A DNA stretch of 64,000 bases from assembly GCF_021491375.1 (NCBI RefSeq), contig NZ_JAKEVY010000001.1, forward strand, positions 124,001-188,000. The letters are read 5' to 3'. This document shows, one piece after another, positions 1 through 8,837 of this stretch. This DNA is from Flavihumibacter fluminis. GTDB lineage: Bacteria; Bacteroidota; Bacteroidia; Chitinophagales; Chitinophagaceae. The notes under the pieces are model-generated. The model did not search any database, was not told the origin of the DNA, and was given only the letters and a program-made list of their open reading frames with translations. Positions within the stretch are counted from its first letter, which is position 1. Every line of letters begins with the position of its first letter. The position numbers were made by a program, and so were the translations under genes.

Positions 1-429
1 CTGATAAAATCGGATGGCCCTTTCGTTGTGCTCCCAAACTCCAAGCCAAACCTGTTTTACCGTTTTCGATCTGGCAAAATCCAGCGCAAACTGCATCATG
101 GCTTTTCCAACACCTTTCCCAATGGCAGCCTGGATGGCATATAAGCGGGTTATTTCCACTGTGGGTACTGAAGGCAAACAACTATAGGCCTGTGTTTGCC
201 AAAACCTCAGTCGCATGTATCCCAAAGGCACTCCATCCTCCCAGGCTATAAAGAAATAATTATCCGGTTCGTCGGGTTCCGCCATTAGCTGGTCCCTGGT
301 AAATTGTTTGTCCAGAAACAGCTGCATATCTTCCGGCTTGTTGTAAGACGCAAAAGTATCAACAAAGGTTTGCCGGCTCAGATCAGCCAGCAAACCTTTT
401 TGTTCATTTGTTACAGCTAAGATATCCAT
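1..429 (-). CDS. GNAT family N-acetyltransferase (3' end cut by window edge)
   Basis: The reading frame is open from an ATG at 427-429 to the left edge, giving the first 143 residues; the C-terminus and stop lie outside. It looks like a small acetyl-CoA-dependent N-acetyltransferase: residues about 80-120 read as beta-strand 4 followed by the acetyl-CoA loop (AAIGKGVGKAMM), and the last visible residues (HNERAIRFYQ) match the conserved late motif of the fold. The substrate cannot be told. The start codon lies 9 bp after the thiolase stop codon on the same strand, so the two are probably cotranscribed. Confidence 0.8.
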   Translation of the reverse strand, partial: MDILAVTNEQKGLLADLSRQTFVDTFASYNKPEDMQLFLDKQFTRDQLMAEPDEPDNYFFIAWEDGVPLGYMRLRFWQTQAYSCLPSVPTVEITRLYAIQAAIGKGVGKAMMQFALDFARSKTVKQVWLGVWEHNERAIRFYQ

Positions 430-438
430 CAAGGCAAG

Positions 439-1620
439 TTATGCCAGATTTTCAATTACCATAGCAGAAGCACCACCTCCGCCGTTGCAAATTCCAGCGG
501 CACCGTATCTGGCGTTTTTGTCTTTAAGAATATGGATCAGGGTTACCAGAATCCTCGCTCCACTGCACCCCAGAGGATGGCCCAGGGAAACGGCACCACC
601 ATGAACGTTTACTTTGGCTGGGTCGAGTTGCATACGGCGACTATTCTCTATACCTACCACAGCAAAGGCTTCATTTAGTTCCCAGTAAGCAATGTCCTGC
701 ATGGACAAGCCTGCTTTTGCTACGGCTTTGGGAACAGCAAGGGAAGGTGTGGTGGTAAACCATTCAGGCGCCTGTTCCGCATCCGCATAAGAGAGAATCC
801 TGGCAATAGGTTTCAGCCCGAGCTCCTCCAGCTTTTCTTTACTTACCAGGATAAGTGCTGCAGCTCCATCATTCATAGTAGAAGCATTGGCCGCGGTCAC
901 AGAACCATCTTTCTGAAAGGCCGGTCTCAGTTCCGGGATCTTTTCAAATTTTACATTCCAGGGTTCTTCATCTTTCGAGAAAAGTATTGGCTCACCTTTT
1001 CGTTGCGGAATGGGTACCGGAACAATTTCAGCATCGAATTTGCCTTCGTTCCAGGCTGCCTGGCTTCTTTTATAACTTTCAATCGCGAACTGATCCTGGT
1101 CTTCCCTGCTGATTCCACATTCACGGGCACACTTTTCCGCTGCATTTCCCATAGCAAGGCCATCATACACATCTGTCAGACCGTCTTTTGCCAACCCGTC
1201 AATCAGTGCAGTAGAACCATATTTGTTACCCCAGCGAAGCTGTTCTACATAAAAAGGAACATTGCTCATACTTTCCATACCACCAGCTACCACGATAGAT
1301 GCATCACCCAGCATAATGCTCTGGGCACCCAGTGCAACGGATTTCATACCACTGGCACAAACTTTATTGATGGTAGTACAATTGACAGTATCCGGTAATC
1401 CCGCGAATTTGGCAGCTTGTCGGGCTGGAGCCTGTCCCAGGTTAGCCTGCAAAACAGAGCCCATCAAAACATCTTCTACCTGATCGGCGGACAGGCCGGC
1501 TTTCGCCAGGGCTCCTTTAATGGCAATCGAACCCAATTGGGTAGCATTAAGGTCTTTCAGTGTGCCGCCAAAACTTCCCATGGGAGTACGGACGGCCGCA
1601 ACAACATAAACTTCCTTCAT
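439..1620 (-). CDS. Acetyl-CoA C-acetyltransferase (thiolase)
   Basis: This 393-residue protein has the usual length of biosynthetic/degradative thiolases, which condense two acetyl-CoA to acetoacetyl-CoA or cleave 3-ketoacyl-CoA. The nucleophile is Cys88 in the VCASGMKS motif, and the acid/base residues are His348 (GHPLGCSGAR) and Cys378 (CNGGGG). The N-terminal MKEVYVVAAVRTPMGSF is typical. It is cytosolic and related to AtoB/PhaA/ThlA; the sequence alone does not decide between fatty-acid breakdown and acetoacetyl-CoA synthesis. No beta-oxidation partner is adjacent; the next gene downstream is a GNAT acetyltransferase. Confidence 0.93.
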   Translation of the reverse strand: MKEVYVVAAVRTPMGSFGGTLKDLNATQLGSIAIKGALAKAGLSADQVEDVLMGSVLQANLGQAPARQAAKFAGLPDTVNCTTINKVCASGMKSVALGAQSIMLGDASIVVAGGMESMSNVPFYVEQLRWGNKYGSTALIDGLAKDGLTDVYDGLAMGNAAEKCARECGISREDQDQFAIESYKRSQAAWNEGKFDAEIVPVPIPQRKGEPILFSKDEEPWNVKFEKIPELRPAFQKDGSVTAANASTMNDGAAALILVSKEKLEELGLKPIARILSYADAEQAPEWFTTTPSLAVPKAVAKAGLSMQDIAYWELNEAFAVVGIENSRRMQLDPAKVNVHGGAVSLGHPLGCSGARILVTLIHILKDKNARYGAAGICNGGGGASAMVIENLA

Positions 1621-1686
1621 ATGGTTTTTTCAGTTGAATGACGAAAATACGGAAACAGGTTCAAATGCTAACACTTGATAGTTTTT

Positions 1687-2712
1687 CTATTTGTCGTCTC
1701 CCAGTAACAATACAAGCGGGGTTCCCCCTTCTATTCTTTCAGCAATTAGTTTAAGGATAGCTGCAAAAGGCACAAAGAGGATCATACCTGCCGCCCCCCA
1801 TAAAATTCCACCCACGATAATGGCGATGATGGTGAAAAGAGTATTTAATTCCAGTTTGCGGGAAACAGCCCAGGGGAAGATAATATTGGCTTCCAGGTAT
1901 TGAACAACACCAAAAACGGCAATCACACCAATCGGATACCAGATGGAATTATAGGTGACCCAGGATAATGTAATGGGGAATAGCGAAGCCGCTAAAATGC
2001 CAACATAGGGAATAAAAGTAAGGACTGCAGCGATAACACCAAACAGGATCGCATGCGGCACCCCAAGCAGCAGCAGGCCGACACTGTTTAGAATCCCGAC
2101 AATCAGGTAAACAGCCAGCATACCTTTGATAAAATTGTAATAAGATTGGATTGCCAACTGTACGATTTCGGTTATACGTGGTCGGTACTTATCAGGAATC
2201 AGTAAAACCAGGGCTTTCATCAACCGGCTCCGGTAATATAAAATGAGAAAACTGTAAATAGGAATCAGGAATAATAAAACCAGTGAAACGGCAGAACTGG
2301 TGATGGTCTTTTGTAAAAAACTGAACAGGTAACCCGGTGCATTTTTAAGAATCTGATCCGTATAGGTTTGTTGAGTAACACTATCAATTTTCCATTCATC
2401 ATTGAGATAGACAGAAAGTCGACTGATTGATTGATTGATCTTCTCTTTTAAAAGTGGCCATTCCGAACCAAACTGTTTTAATTGATATACAAGCAGGAAT
2501 ATTATTCCTCCAAGCAACAAGGTCAGAAAAGTAAGATTGATCAGGATCGCCAGTGATTTGGAGAGGCCTTTTTCTTCCATCCATTTACAAATTGGGTAGA
2601 GAATGAAACTGATCAGCAAGGCGAAACTAAGTGGAATGAATAGGGAACGGCCTGCATATAAAATTATACAGGAGAGAACAACAAAAAGTAATACCTGGTT
2701 TAATCTGGGCAT
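1687..2712 (-). CDS. AI-2E family transporter (PF01594-type membrane protein)
   Basis: This is a 341-residue polytopic membrane protein. It has two N-terminal hydrophobic segments, a charged region (about residues 55-130) and further membrane segments to the C-terminus, with the late stretch GVVQYLEANIIFPWAVSRKLELN characteristic of the family (conserved E-x-x-x-x-P-x-x-x-G/S-x-x-x-x-x-x-P/N pattern). Members export small molecules or exchange ions, and the substrate here is unknown. A longer frame starts at 2739, but that ATG lies in the loop of a terminator hairpin (2724-2753), so the ATG at 2710-2712 (MPRLNQ) is chosen. Cys-poor, no partner gene. Confidence 0.85.
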   Translation of the reverse strand: MPRLNQVLLFVVLSCIILYAGRSLFIPLSFALLISFILYPICKWMEEKGLSKSLAILINLTFLTLLLGGIIFLLVYQLKQFGSEWPLLKEKINQSISRLSVYLNDEWKIDSVTQQTYTDQILKNAPGYLFSFLQKTITSSAVSLVLLFLIPIYSFLILYYRSRLMKALVLLIPDKYRPRITEIVQLAIQSYYNFIKGMLAVYLIVGILNSVGLLLLGVPHAILFGVIAAVLTFIPYVGILAASLFPITLSWVTYNSIWYPIGVIAVFGVVQYLEANIIFPWAVSRKLELNTLFTIIAIIVGGILWGAAGMILFVPFAAILKLIAERIEGGTPLVLLLGDDK

Positions 2713-2723
2713 GTTATAAAGAT

Positions 2724-2753
2724 AAAAAAGGGCCGTCATATCGGCCCTTTTTT
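2724..2753. terminator. Bidirectional rho-independent terminator
   Basis: The stem GGGCCG / CGGCCC closes a 6-nt loop and is flanked by six A on the left and six T on the right, so it can work in both directions. It directly follows the stop codon of the small gene at 2755-3000 on the minus strand. It also argues that the membrane protein downstream starts at 2712 and not inside this hairpin. Confidence 0.85.
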
Positions 2754-2754
2754 A

Positions 2755-3000
2755 TCAGTTGTTAAGTGGGGAGAAATAATACCCCACTTCGCAAAGAATG
2801 AACTCGTTTGGAACAATGTTGAATAGTGTCTGATACATGTGCTTTTGATAGCGTTGGCTGGTCTCCGGCAGATGCTCCACTAATTTCCAGTTGCGGATTT
2901 TCAGTACAGCCATTTTACTGGTGTCCTGCAAATGCTCCTGGATCAACTGAAACTTTTCGGCAATATGTGCCTGGTCGTTGAAGTACAACTGTTCGTTCAT
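2755..3000 (-). CDS. Hypothetical protein, 81 aa
   Basis: I do not recognise this protein. It is a small soluble polypeptide with an amphipathic N-terminal half (MNEQLYFNDQAHIAEKFQLI) and no signal peptide, membrane segment or metal motif. A TTG at 3016-3018 would add six residues, but the ATG at 2998-3000 is the simpler start. It ends two bases before a strong terminator, so it looks like a separately transcribed real gene. No functional partner is evident. Confidence 0.6.
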   Translation of the reverse strand: MNEQLYFNDQAHIAEKFQLIQEHLQDTSKMAVLKIRNWKLVEHLPETSQRYQKHMYQTLFNIVPNEFILCEVGYYFSPLNN

Positions 3001-3106
3001 AGGTGTGGAAATTTTCAATGGGTACGTCGATTAAAAACGGAACAAAGCATAAACGATGCAGAAAATAAAATCATTGTTCCATTCATCGAAAAGCTACTTT
3101 GATAAG

Positions 3107-5242
3107 CTATTCGACCAGCTCTGCCTGCCTGTTGTATTCTTCCATAAGTTTTTTCTGTAATTCATAAGGTACGGGAGCATAGTGATCGAATTGAATACTG
3201 AACCTTGCTCTACCCTGGGTGATGGAACGAAGGGATGAAGCATATTCATACAGTTCAGCCAATGGTACTTTTGCACTGATCCTGGTGAAATGCCCTTCTG
3301 ATTCGAGTCCCTCCACGATCGCCCTCCTTGTTTGTAAATCTCCCATGACCGATCCGGTTAGGTCATCAGGACAAGTAACTTCCACTTTCCCGATAGGTTC
3401 AAGTAGCTGTGGGTCGGCCTGTTGAAAGGCCTGGCGAAAAGCCTGCAAGCCTGCCAGCTTAAACGAAATGTCATTGGAATCAACCGGGTGCATTTTTCCA
3501 TCATATACCGAAACCCTTATATCCCGAACATAACTTCCGGTTAAGGGTCCTTCCTGCATTTTTTCCATTACCCCTTTCAGAATGGAAGGAAGAAAGCGGG
3601 TATCAATGGCGCCACCAACAATACAGTTGTAATAAACAAGGCTGCCCCCCCAGGGCAGCTGATGCGTTTCCCGGTTCCGGACAGTTAAACCGTTTGGTTC
3701 GGGCATTCCTTCAAACCATGGTTCAATTCTGAGATGTACTTCCCCGAATTGTCCCGCTCCACCAGATTGTTTTTTATGGCGGTATTGGGCATCCGCCGGC
3801 TTGCGGATGGTTTCCCTGTAGGCAATGCGGGGTTTGGAAAAACGCACTTCCAGCCGGAACTGATTTTGTAATTTCCATTTAATGACTGCCAGGTGCATGT
3901 CTCCCATGCAATGCAGCAAGGTCTGTTTCAGTTCAGCGGATACTTCTACCCGAATGGTGGGATCTTCTTCTACCAGCATGTGAAGGGCTTGTGATAGTTT
4001 TTCCTCCTCTCCTTTTACCAAAGGGTCAATAGCCACGCTCAGATTGGGTGCAGGAAAACGGATTGGCACCAACTCAACCGGATTGTTTTTATCGCATAGC
4101 GTATTGTTGACATGGGTGTTTTTCAATTTGAGGGTCGCACCCAAATCGCCGGCAGCCAGTTCATTCACTGCTGTTCGCTTGTTTCCTTCAACAATAAACA
4201 GTTGGTTAATCTTTTCACTCACCCTGGTATTGGCATTCATTAAGTCCATTCCTGATTTGACCACTCCTGAATAAACTTTGAAAAAAGAGAGTTCACCCAC
4301 ATGCGGTTCAGAAACTGTTTTATAAACAAAAAGACAGGTGGCAGCATCTGACCGGCAGGGAAGATCTTTACCCTGTACGGTTTGCTGAGGGGGCATTTCA
4401 TTGGCACTGGGACAAACATTATCAATAAAACCCATCAGGCGGCCACTTCCCATATTCCGTTCTGCCGATACACAAAAAAGCGGGAACAGATCATGGTTGA
4501 TCATGGCTTTTTTCATGCCTTCCTTCATTTCATCTTCATCTAGCTCACCCTTTTCAAAGTAATGTTCCATGAGTGTTTCATCATTGCTGGCAACCGCTTC
4601 TACCAGTTCTTTGTGCAACTGATCCGCTTTTTCCCTTTCCTGCTCAGGAATTGGTAGTTTTTCTGGTTTGCCACCTGTATCGTGAAACTTGTAAAGGGTC
4701 ATCCTGAGTACATCCACGATCTCATGAAAACCGGCACCCTGTTGTAATGGGTATTGCACCACCACGATTTTGTTACCAAAATGGTCTTTTGCCTCCTGGA
4801 CAGTTTTGTCGAAGTCGGCTTTTTCATGATCAAGTTGATTGACTGCAAAAAGCATGGGCGTCTTAAACGACTCTGTGTATTGCCAGATGATATCGGTACC
4901 CACTTCAACTCCCATTGCCGCATTTAGTACCATCACGCCGGTATCGGCTACACGCAGGGAGGCGATCACCTCCCCACAAAAGTCATCGTAACCGGGTGTG
5001 TCAATAATATTGATCTTATATCCACGCCATCGGGTATACAGGAGCTTGGAAAAAATCGAGTTGCCTCTTTCTTTTTCCAATTCATGGTAATCACCCAATG
5101 TGGAATGGCTGGAAATGGTTCCCCGCCGCGGTATCAGTCCGGCTTCGTAAACCATACTTTCCGCTAAAGTGGTCTTGCCGGAACCGGCATGGCCGAGCAA
5201 GACAATGTTTTTGACGTGTGAGGTGTCGAATTCTGCAGACAT
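3107..5242 (-). CDS. Elongation factor G-like GTPase (EF-G2 type)
   Basis: This 711-residue translational GTPase has the EF-G domain order: G domain (about 1-270), beta-barrel domain II (about 290-370), domain III, domain IV and a C-terminal domain V. The P-loop is GHAGSGKT (residues 17-24). Two GTPase motifs differ from canonical EF-G: switch II reads DTPGY (81-85) with Tyr in place of the catalytic His, and the G4 motif reads NQLD instead of NKxD. Such EF-G-like proteins (EF-G2) are paralogues of the main elongation factor; mycobacterial EF-G2 has been reported to lack ribosome-stimulated GTPase activity, so it should not be annotated as fusA. A periodic repeat and a coiled-coil gene lie just upstream on the same strand. 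Confidence 0.85.
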   Translation of the reverse strand: MSAEFDTSHVKNIVLLGHAGSGKTTLAESMVYEAGLIPRRGTISSHSTLGDYHELEKERGNSIFSKLLYTRWRGYKINIIDTPGYDDFCGEVIASLRVADTGVMVLNAAMGVEVGTDIIWQYTESFKTPMLFAVNQLDHEKADFDKTVQEAKDHFGNKIVVVQYPLQQGAGFHEIVDVLRMTLYKFHDTGGKPEKLPIPEQEREKADQLHKELVEAVASNDETLMEHYFEKGELDEDEMKEGMKKAMINHDLFPLFCVSAERNMGSGRLMGFIDNVCPSANEMPPQQTVQGKDLPCRSDAATCLFVYKTVSEPHVGELSFFKVYSGVVKSGMDLMNANTRVSEKINQLFIVEGNKRTAVNELAAGDLGATLKLKNTHVNNTLCDKNNPVELVPIRFPAPNLSVAIDPLVKGEEEKLSQALHMLVEEDPTIRVEVSAELKQTLLHCMGDMHLAVIKWKLQNQFRLEVRFSKPRIAYRETIRKPADAQYRHKKQSGGAGQFGEVHLRIEPWFEGMPEPNGLTVRNRETHQLPWGGSLVYYNCIVGGAIDTRFLPSILKGVMEKMQEGPLTGSYVRDIRVSVYDGKMHPVDSNDISFKLAGLQAFRQAFQQADPQLLEPIGKVEVTCPDDLTGSVMGDLQTRRAIVEGLESEGHFTRISAKVPLAELYEYASSLRSITQGRARFSIQFDHYAPVPYELQKKLMEEYNRQAELVE

Positions 5243-5253
5243 AAGGAAGAATT

Positions 5254-5331
5254 GAGGTGAGACGTGAGATGTGAGACGTGAGAAGAAGGAATCCCTAGTT
5301 CATAAATTCATACTTCATAGTTCGTACTTCT
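5254..5331 (+). repeat. Composite periodic repeat, copy A (GTGAGACG tract followed by TTCATA tract)
   Basis: The 94 bp between the EF-G-like gene and the coiled-coil gene is almost entirely periodic. From 5254 to about 5290 the unit GTGAGACGTGAGATG recurs; from about 5298 to 5331 the unit TTCATAAATTCATACTTCATAG recurs. The same two halves in the same relative order, but inverted in the genome, fill the cysJ-cysI gap (48721-48799). No open reading frame or obvious strong hairpin is present. Confidence 0.75.
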
Positions 5332-5336
5332 TCTCA

Positions 5337-5714
5337 TCATTCGATTTTGCGGACGAACTGGTAGAATTCATCCTCTACATGATCGAGGGTGTCATTAAGT
5401 TGTTCGTACTGCATCAGAATGTCTTCGTGCGCGGAGATGGTTGCGTCAGAGACCTGACCCTTTTTTTCTTTTTCCCAGCGGGCGATCTGTTCATGCTCTT
5501 TGATGGCATGTTTCAGGTCGTGGATGTTGATAAGTTGAATGTAGAACTGGTTCTGGAGGTGTTCAAGGTCTTTGAGTGTGTCATGGTCCTGGAGATTGGT
5601 GGAAAGCTGCTGGAGCTTTTCTCGGAGAGAAGTAAAGTCAGTTCTTTTTGTGCGGAGAGTGGTGATCCAGGATGCACACTCTCCAACCAACTGGGAGATG
5701 TCTGTAGTAACCAT
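5337..5714 (-). CDS. Hypothetical coiled-coil protein, 125 aa
   Basis: This is a soluble, almost entirely helical protein rich in Glu, Gln, Leu and Lys with heptad-like spacing from about residue 20 to the end (for example LREKLQQLSTNLQ and LNDTLDHVEDEFYQFV). I do not recognise a family. The ATG at 5712-5714 is preferred over a TTG 14 codons upstream. It lies upstream of the EF-G-like gene on the same strand, separated by a repeat-filled gap, so cotranscription is possible but unproven. Confidence 0.6.
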   Translation of the reverse strand: MVTTDISQLVGECASWITTLRTKRTDFTSLREKLQQLSTNLQDHDTLKDLEHLQNQFYIQLINIHDLKHAIKEHEQIARWEKEKKGQVSDATISAHEDILMQYEQLNDTLDHVEDEFYQFVRKIE

Positions 5715-5838
5715 TGGAATTATATTTAAGTGATGAAATAATTTCCTCTGATTCAACGCTGGTACAGATAGTTTCCCGGGCGGATTGTTCTCTTCTAATT
5801 TAAGCTTCTTTTTTCACACTAGTTGCATCAGGAAGCAG

Positions 5839-5846
5839 TATTTTTG
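5839..5846 (+). promoter_or_regulatory. Promoter -7 box (TATTTTTG), probably leaderless transcript
   Basis: The octamer fits the Bacteroidota housekeeping -7 consensus TAnnTTTG. It ends four bases before the ATG of the ABC permease, so transcription should begin at or next to the start codon. A clear -33 TTG at the usual distance was not found. Confidence 0.6.
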
Positions 5847-5850
5847 ATTT

Positions 5851-7092
5851 ATGCGTAAAACCCTCGAAATTCTGGGAACCGGATTAAAAATGGCACTGGG
5901 AGAGTTTCGTTCCAATAAACTCAGAACCTTTCTGTCCCTGTTTGGAATTACCATTGGTATATTCTGCATCATAGGTGTACTGGCTACTGTAAACAGCCTG
6001 GAGAAAAATGTTCAGAAAGATATAAAGGCACTGGGTAGCAATACCATTTTCATAGACAAGTGGGATTACAGCGGTCAGATCCCTTATTGGAAATTGCTCA
6101 ACCGCCCCTCTCCAAAATACCATGAAATGGATCTGTTGCGAAAAGCGGTGCCCGAAGCAGCCAATATTGCATTTGCGCTACAGCGGATGGATAAAGTGGA
6201 GTTCCAGGATGAAAAACTGGACAATGTAAGGATGTATGGGATTTCAGAAGATTTCTCCAATATTCAGACAATAGAGGTGATAGATGGACGCTACCTGCAA
6301 CAGACCGATTTTGATTATGCTTCCAATTCTGCGGTAATTGGTTATAAAGTTGCCGAAGAACTATTTGGTAAACCGGAACGCGCGGTTGGAAAAATGGTTA
6401 ATATCTATAACAGGAATGTTAACATAGTCGGACTGATTAAAAAACAGGGTTCTTCCATTATTGGCGGTTGGGAATTTGATAACTGTGTGTTACTCCCATA
6501 TGCATTTATGAAAACCCTGGTGAGAGAAGACCGCTCTGATCCTGTGATCATGTTGCAGGGAAAGGAAATGATTCCCATGAAAGCCCTGCGGGATGAGGTT
6601 ACCGGTGCCATGAGATCCATCCGTAAACTCAAACCCACGCAGGCGGATAATTTTTCCCTTAATGATGTAGATGCATTTGGTGAATTCGCTGCCGGAATTT
6701 TTTCCGGTATCAATATGGGAGGCTTTTTCATTGCAATTCTTTCTCTATTCGTAGGTATGTTTGGTGTAGCCAATATCATGTTTGTGACTGTGCGGGAAAG
6801 GACTCCGCAAATCGGACTTAAAAAGGCGATTGGGGCCAAAAAAATGACCATCATGATGGAGTTCCTGATGGAATCCGCCTTCCTTTGTATTTTGGGTGGA
6901 ATGATCGGTCTGTTGCTCGTATTTCTGCTGACACTCGCCATCTCAAGTTCCATTGGTTTCCCGATTACTATTTCCATTAAAATTATGACCATCGCCGTGT
7001 CGATCTGTATCATTGTGGGGGTGCTTGCTGGAATCATTCCAGCCTCCATCGCTTCAAAAATGGATCCTGTGGTCGCCATTCGCAGTAAATAA
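5851..7092 (+). CDS. ABC transporter permease, MacB/FtsX type
   Basis: This 413-residue inner-membrane protein has the MacB layout: a membrane segment at about residues 25-50 (LSLFGITIGIFCIIGVL), a large periplasmic domain (about 55-285, MacB_PCD-like) and three C-terminal membrane helices forming the FtsX domain, including the family motif around NIMFVTVRERTPQIGLKKAIGA. Such permeases move or mechanically act on lipids, peptides or lipoproteins with a separate ATPase. No ATPase or membrane-fusion gene lies next to it, so the partner is elsewhere. It is followed after 4 bp by tsaD. Confidence 0.9.
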   Translation: MRKTLEILGTGLKMALGEFRSNKLRTFLSLFGITIGIFCIIGVLATVNSLEKNVQKDIKALGSNTIFIDKWDYSGQIPYWKLLNRPSPKYHEMDLLRKAVPEAANIAFALQRMDKVEFQDEKLDNVRMYGISEDFSNIQTIEVIDGRYLQQTDFDYASNSAVIGYKVAEELFGKPERAVGKMVNIYNRNVNIVGLIKKQGSSIIGGWEFDNCVLLPYAFMKTLVREDRSDPVIMLQGKEMIPMKALRDEVTGAMRSIRKLKPTQADNFSLNDVDAFGEFAAGIFSGINMGGFFIAILSLFVGMFGVANIMFVTVRERTPQIGLKKAIGAKKMTIMMEFLMESAFLCILGGMIGLLLVFLLTLAISSSIGFPITISIKIMTIAVSICIIVGVLAGIIPASIASKMDPVVAIRSK

Positions 7093-7096
7093 TTCT

Positions 7097-8098
7097 ATGC
7101 CAGTTCTATTAGCCATTGAAAGTTCCTGTGATGAAACAGCTGCAGCAATTTGTAAAGATGGACAGGTGCTTTCCAATATCGTTGCCACTCAGAAAGTACA
7201 CGAACAATACGGCGGTGTAGTTCCCGAACTGGCTAGTCGTGCACACATGCAACACATTGTTCCGGTGGTAGACCAGGCGATACAGCAGGCAGGTGTATCA
7301 CTGGAAGAGCTGGATGCGATCGCGTTTACGCAGGCACCTGGATTAATTGGTGCACTACTGGTAGGGGCTCAATTTGCCAGGTCAATCGCCCTGGCTCTTA
7401 ATAAGCCGCTTATCTCTGTTCATCATATGCAGGCACATGTGGTAGCTAACCTGATCGATGACCCCAAACCCTGCTTTCCATTTTTATGCCTTACGGTTAG
7501 TGGGGGCCATACCCAACTGGTGCTGGCGGAATCACCCACTAATATGAAAGTTATTGGTGAAACCATTGATGATGCAGCCGGTGAAGCATTTGATAAATCG
7601 GCCAAGCTGTTAGGACTTCCCTACCCCGGCGGACCACTGATAGATGTGTACGCAAAAAAAGGGAACCCAAAAGCGTTCCGGTTTCCGGAGCCACAAATCC
7701 CGGACCTGAACTTCAGTTTCTCCGGATTGAAAACAGCTATACTATATTTTATCCAGGAACACCAGCAAGAAAACCCTTCGTTTATACAAGACCGTTTGCC
7801 TGATATCTGTGCTTCCATTCAGGATCGGATCGTATCAATTTTACTTAACAAGTTAAAAAAGGCAGCACTCGAAACCGGTATCAGAGAAATTTGCCTGGCA
7901 GGAGGTGTTTCTGCCAATTCCGGCTTGCGAAACGGACTGGAACAAATGGGAAAAAAATACGGATGGAAAACCTATTACCCGGCGCTACCCTACTGTACGG
8001 ATAATGCCGCGATGATTGCGCTGGCTGCCTACTACAAATTCCTGGAAAAGGATTTTGCCGATCTTTCCGTAACCCCTACTGCCCGCGCTGGCTGGTAA
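7097..8098 (+). CDS. tsaD: tRNA N6-adenosine threonylcarbamoyltransferase TsaD
   Basis: TsaD transfers the threonylcarbamoyl group from threonylcarbamoyl-AMP to A37 of ANN-decoding tRNAs (t6A), working with TsaB and TsaE. The protein is 333 residues, the family's normal length. It shows the N-terminal LAIESSCDET motif, the metal-binding pair His110/His114 in HHMQAH, the glycine-rich SGGHTQL, and the late TDNAAMIA motif with the third metal ligand (Asp). An open frame extends upstream into the permease gene, but the ATG at 7097 matches the conserved start and lies 4 bp after the permease stop codon. Confidence 0.96.
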   Translation: MPVLLAIESSCDETAAAICKDGQVLSNIVATQKVHEQYGGVVPELASRAHMQHIVPVVDQAIQQAGVSLEELDAIAFTQAPGLIGALLVGAQFARSIALALNKPLISVHHMQAHVVANLIDDPKPCFPFLCLTVSGGHTQLVLAESPTNMKVIGETIDDAAGEAFDKSAKLLGLPYPGGPLIDVYAKKGNPKAFRFPEPQIPDLNFSFSGLKTAILYFIQEHQQENPSFIQDRLPDICASIQDRIVSILLNKLKKAALETGIREICLAGGVSANSGLRNGLEQMGKKYGWKTYYPALPYCTDNAAMIALAAYYKFLEKDFADLSVTPTARAGW

Positions 8099-8117
8099 TA
8101 TCAAACCCTGATTTATT

Positions 8118-8837
8118 TTGGCGAATACCTATTTTCAGTTTAAATCCTTTCGTGTCGATCAGGAAAATTGTGCTATGAAAGTATGTACAGAAGCCTGTTT
8201 GTTTGGGGCCTGGCTGGCAGAGGAATTTCGTGGTAAAGACATGGATTCTGCTCTTGATATAGGAACCGGTACGGGACTGCTGAGCCTGATGCTGGCCCAG
8301 GAAACAAAATTTGCGAAACTGGATGCCATCGAACTGGATGAACCTGCTGCAAAACAGGCTACAGCAAATTTTGAAGCATCGCCCTGGAGCCCAAGATTAC
8401 ATGTTTTTCAGGGGGATGCACTCAGGTTTTCATTTCCTCGTGTCTATTCGCTGGTTTTTAGCAATCCGCCTTTTTTTGAGCAGTCATTATTATCGCCGGA
8501 TGCTCGACTCAACCAGGCAAAACATGAAAGCGACCTGGATCTAGCATCCCTCATTCAACTGGCGGAGAATATTACGGAAGAGAGCGGTTATTTCGCTATC
8601 CTGCTTCCTTATTTAAGAACTGAATCATTATTAGAAAAAATTGCATCCAGCAGCTTCCAGCTTTATAAACGGAAGAATGTATGCCAAACAGAAAAACATG
8701 CACCCTTCCGGTCTTTCTGTCTTTTTAGAAAAAATAGTCCCGTCAATATGCATGTTTCAACCATTTGCATCAGGGAAAATGGAGATTATTCTCCAGCATT
8801 CAGCCGATTGTTACAACCCTATTATCTTTATCTCTGA
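8118..8837 (+). CDS. trmN6: tRNA1(Val) A37 N6-methyltransferase, TrmN6/YfiC type
   Basis: This is a 239-residue class I SAM-dependent methyltransferase. It has the SAM-binding DIGTGTGLLSLML motif at about residues 45-60 and the catalytic NPPF tetrapeptide (FSNPPFF) of N6-adenine methylases. The N-terminus (NTYFQFKSFRVDQ ... MKVCTEACLFGAW) matches the start of the YfiC family, which supports the TTG start at 8118; the next ATG (codon 20) would delete conserved residues, and an in-frame stop lies just upstream. The usual MKVGTD motif reads MKVCTE here. It ends flush against the convergent DUF486 gene. Confidence 0.82.
   Translation: MANTYFQFKSFRVDQENCAMKVCTEACLFGAWLAEEFRGKDMDSALDIGTGTGLLSLMLAQETKFAKLDAIELDEPAAKQATANFEASPWSPRLHVFQGDALRFSFPRVYSLVFSNPPFFEQSLLSPDARLNQAKHESDLDLASLIQLAENITEESGYFAILLPYLRTESLLEKIASSSFQLYKRKNVCQTEKHAPFRSFCLFRKNSPVNMHVSTICIRENGDYSPAFSRLLQPYYLYL

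Noticed and set aside
2713-2739. Longer N-terminus of the AI-2E family protein
   Set aside because: The extra codons fall inside a terminator hairpin, and the family start fits the ATG at 2712.
8104-8120. Promoter box TATTTTG before trmN6
   Set aside because: It overlaps the TTG start codon itself, is one base short of consensus, and the gene is likely read with tsaD.
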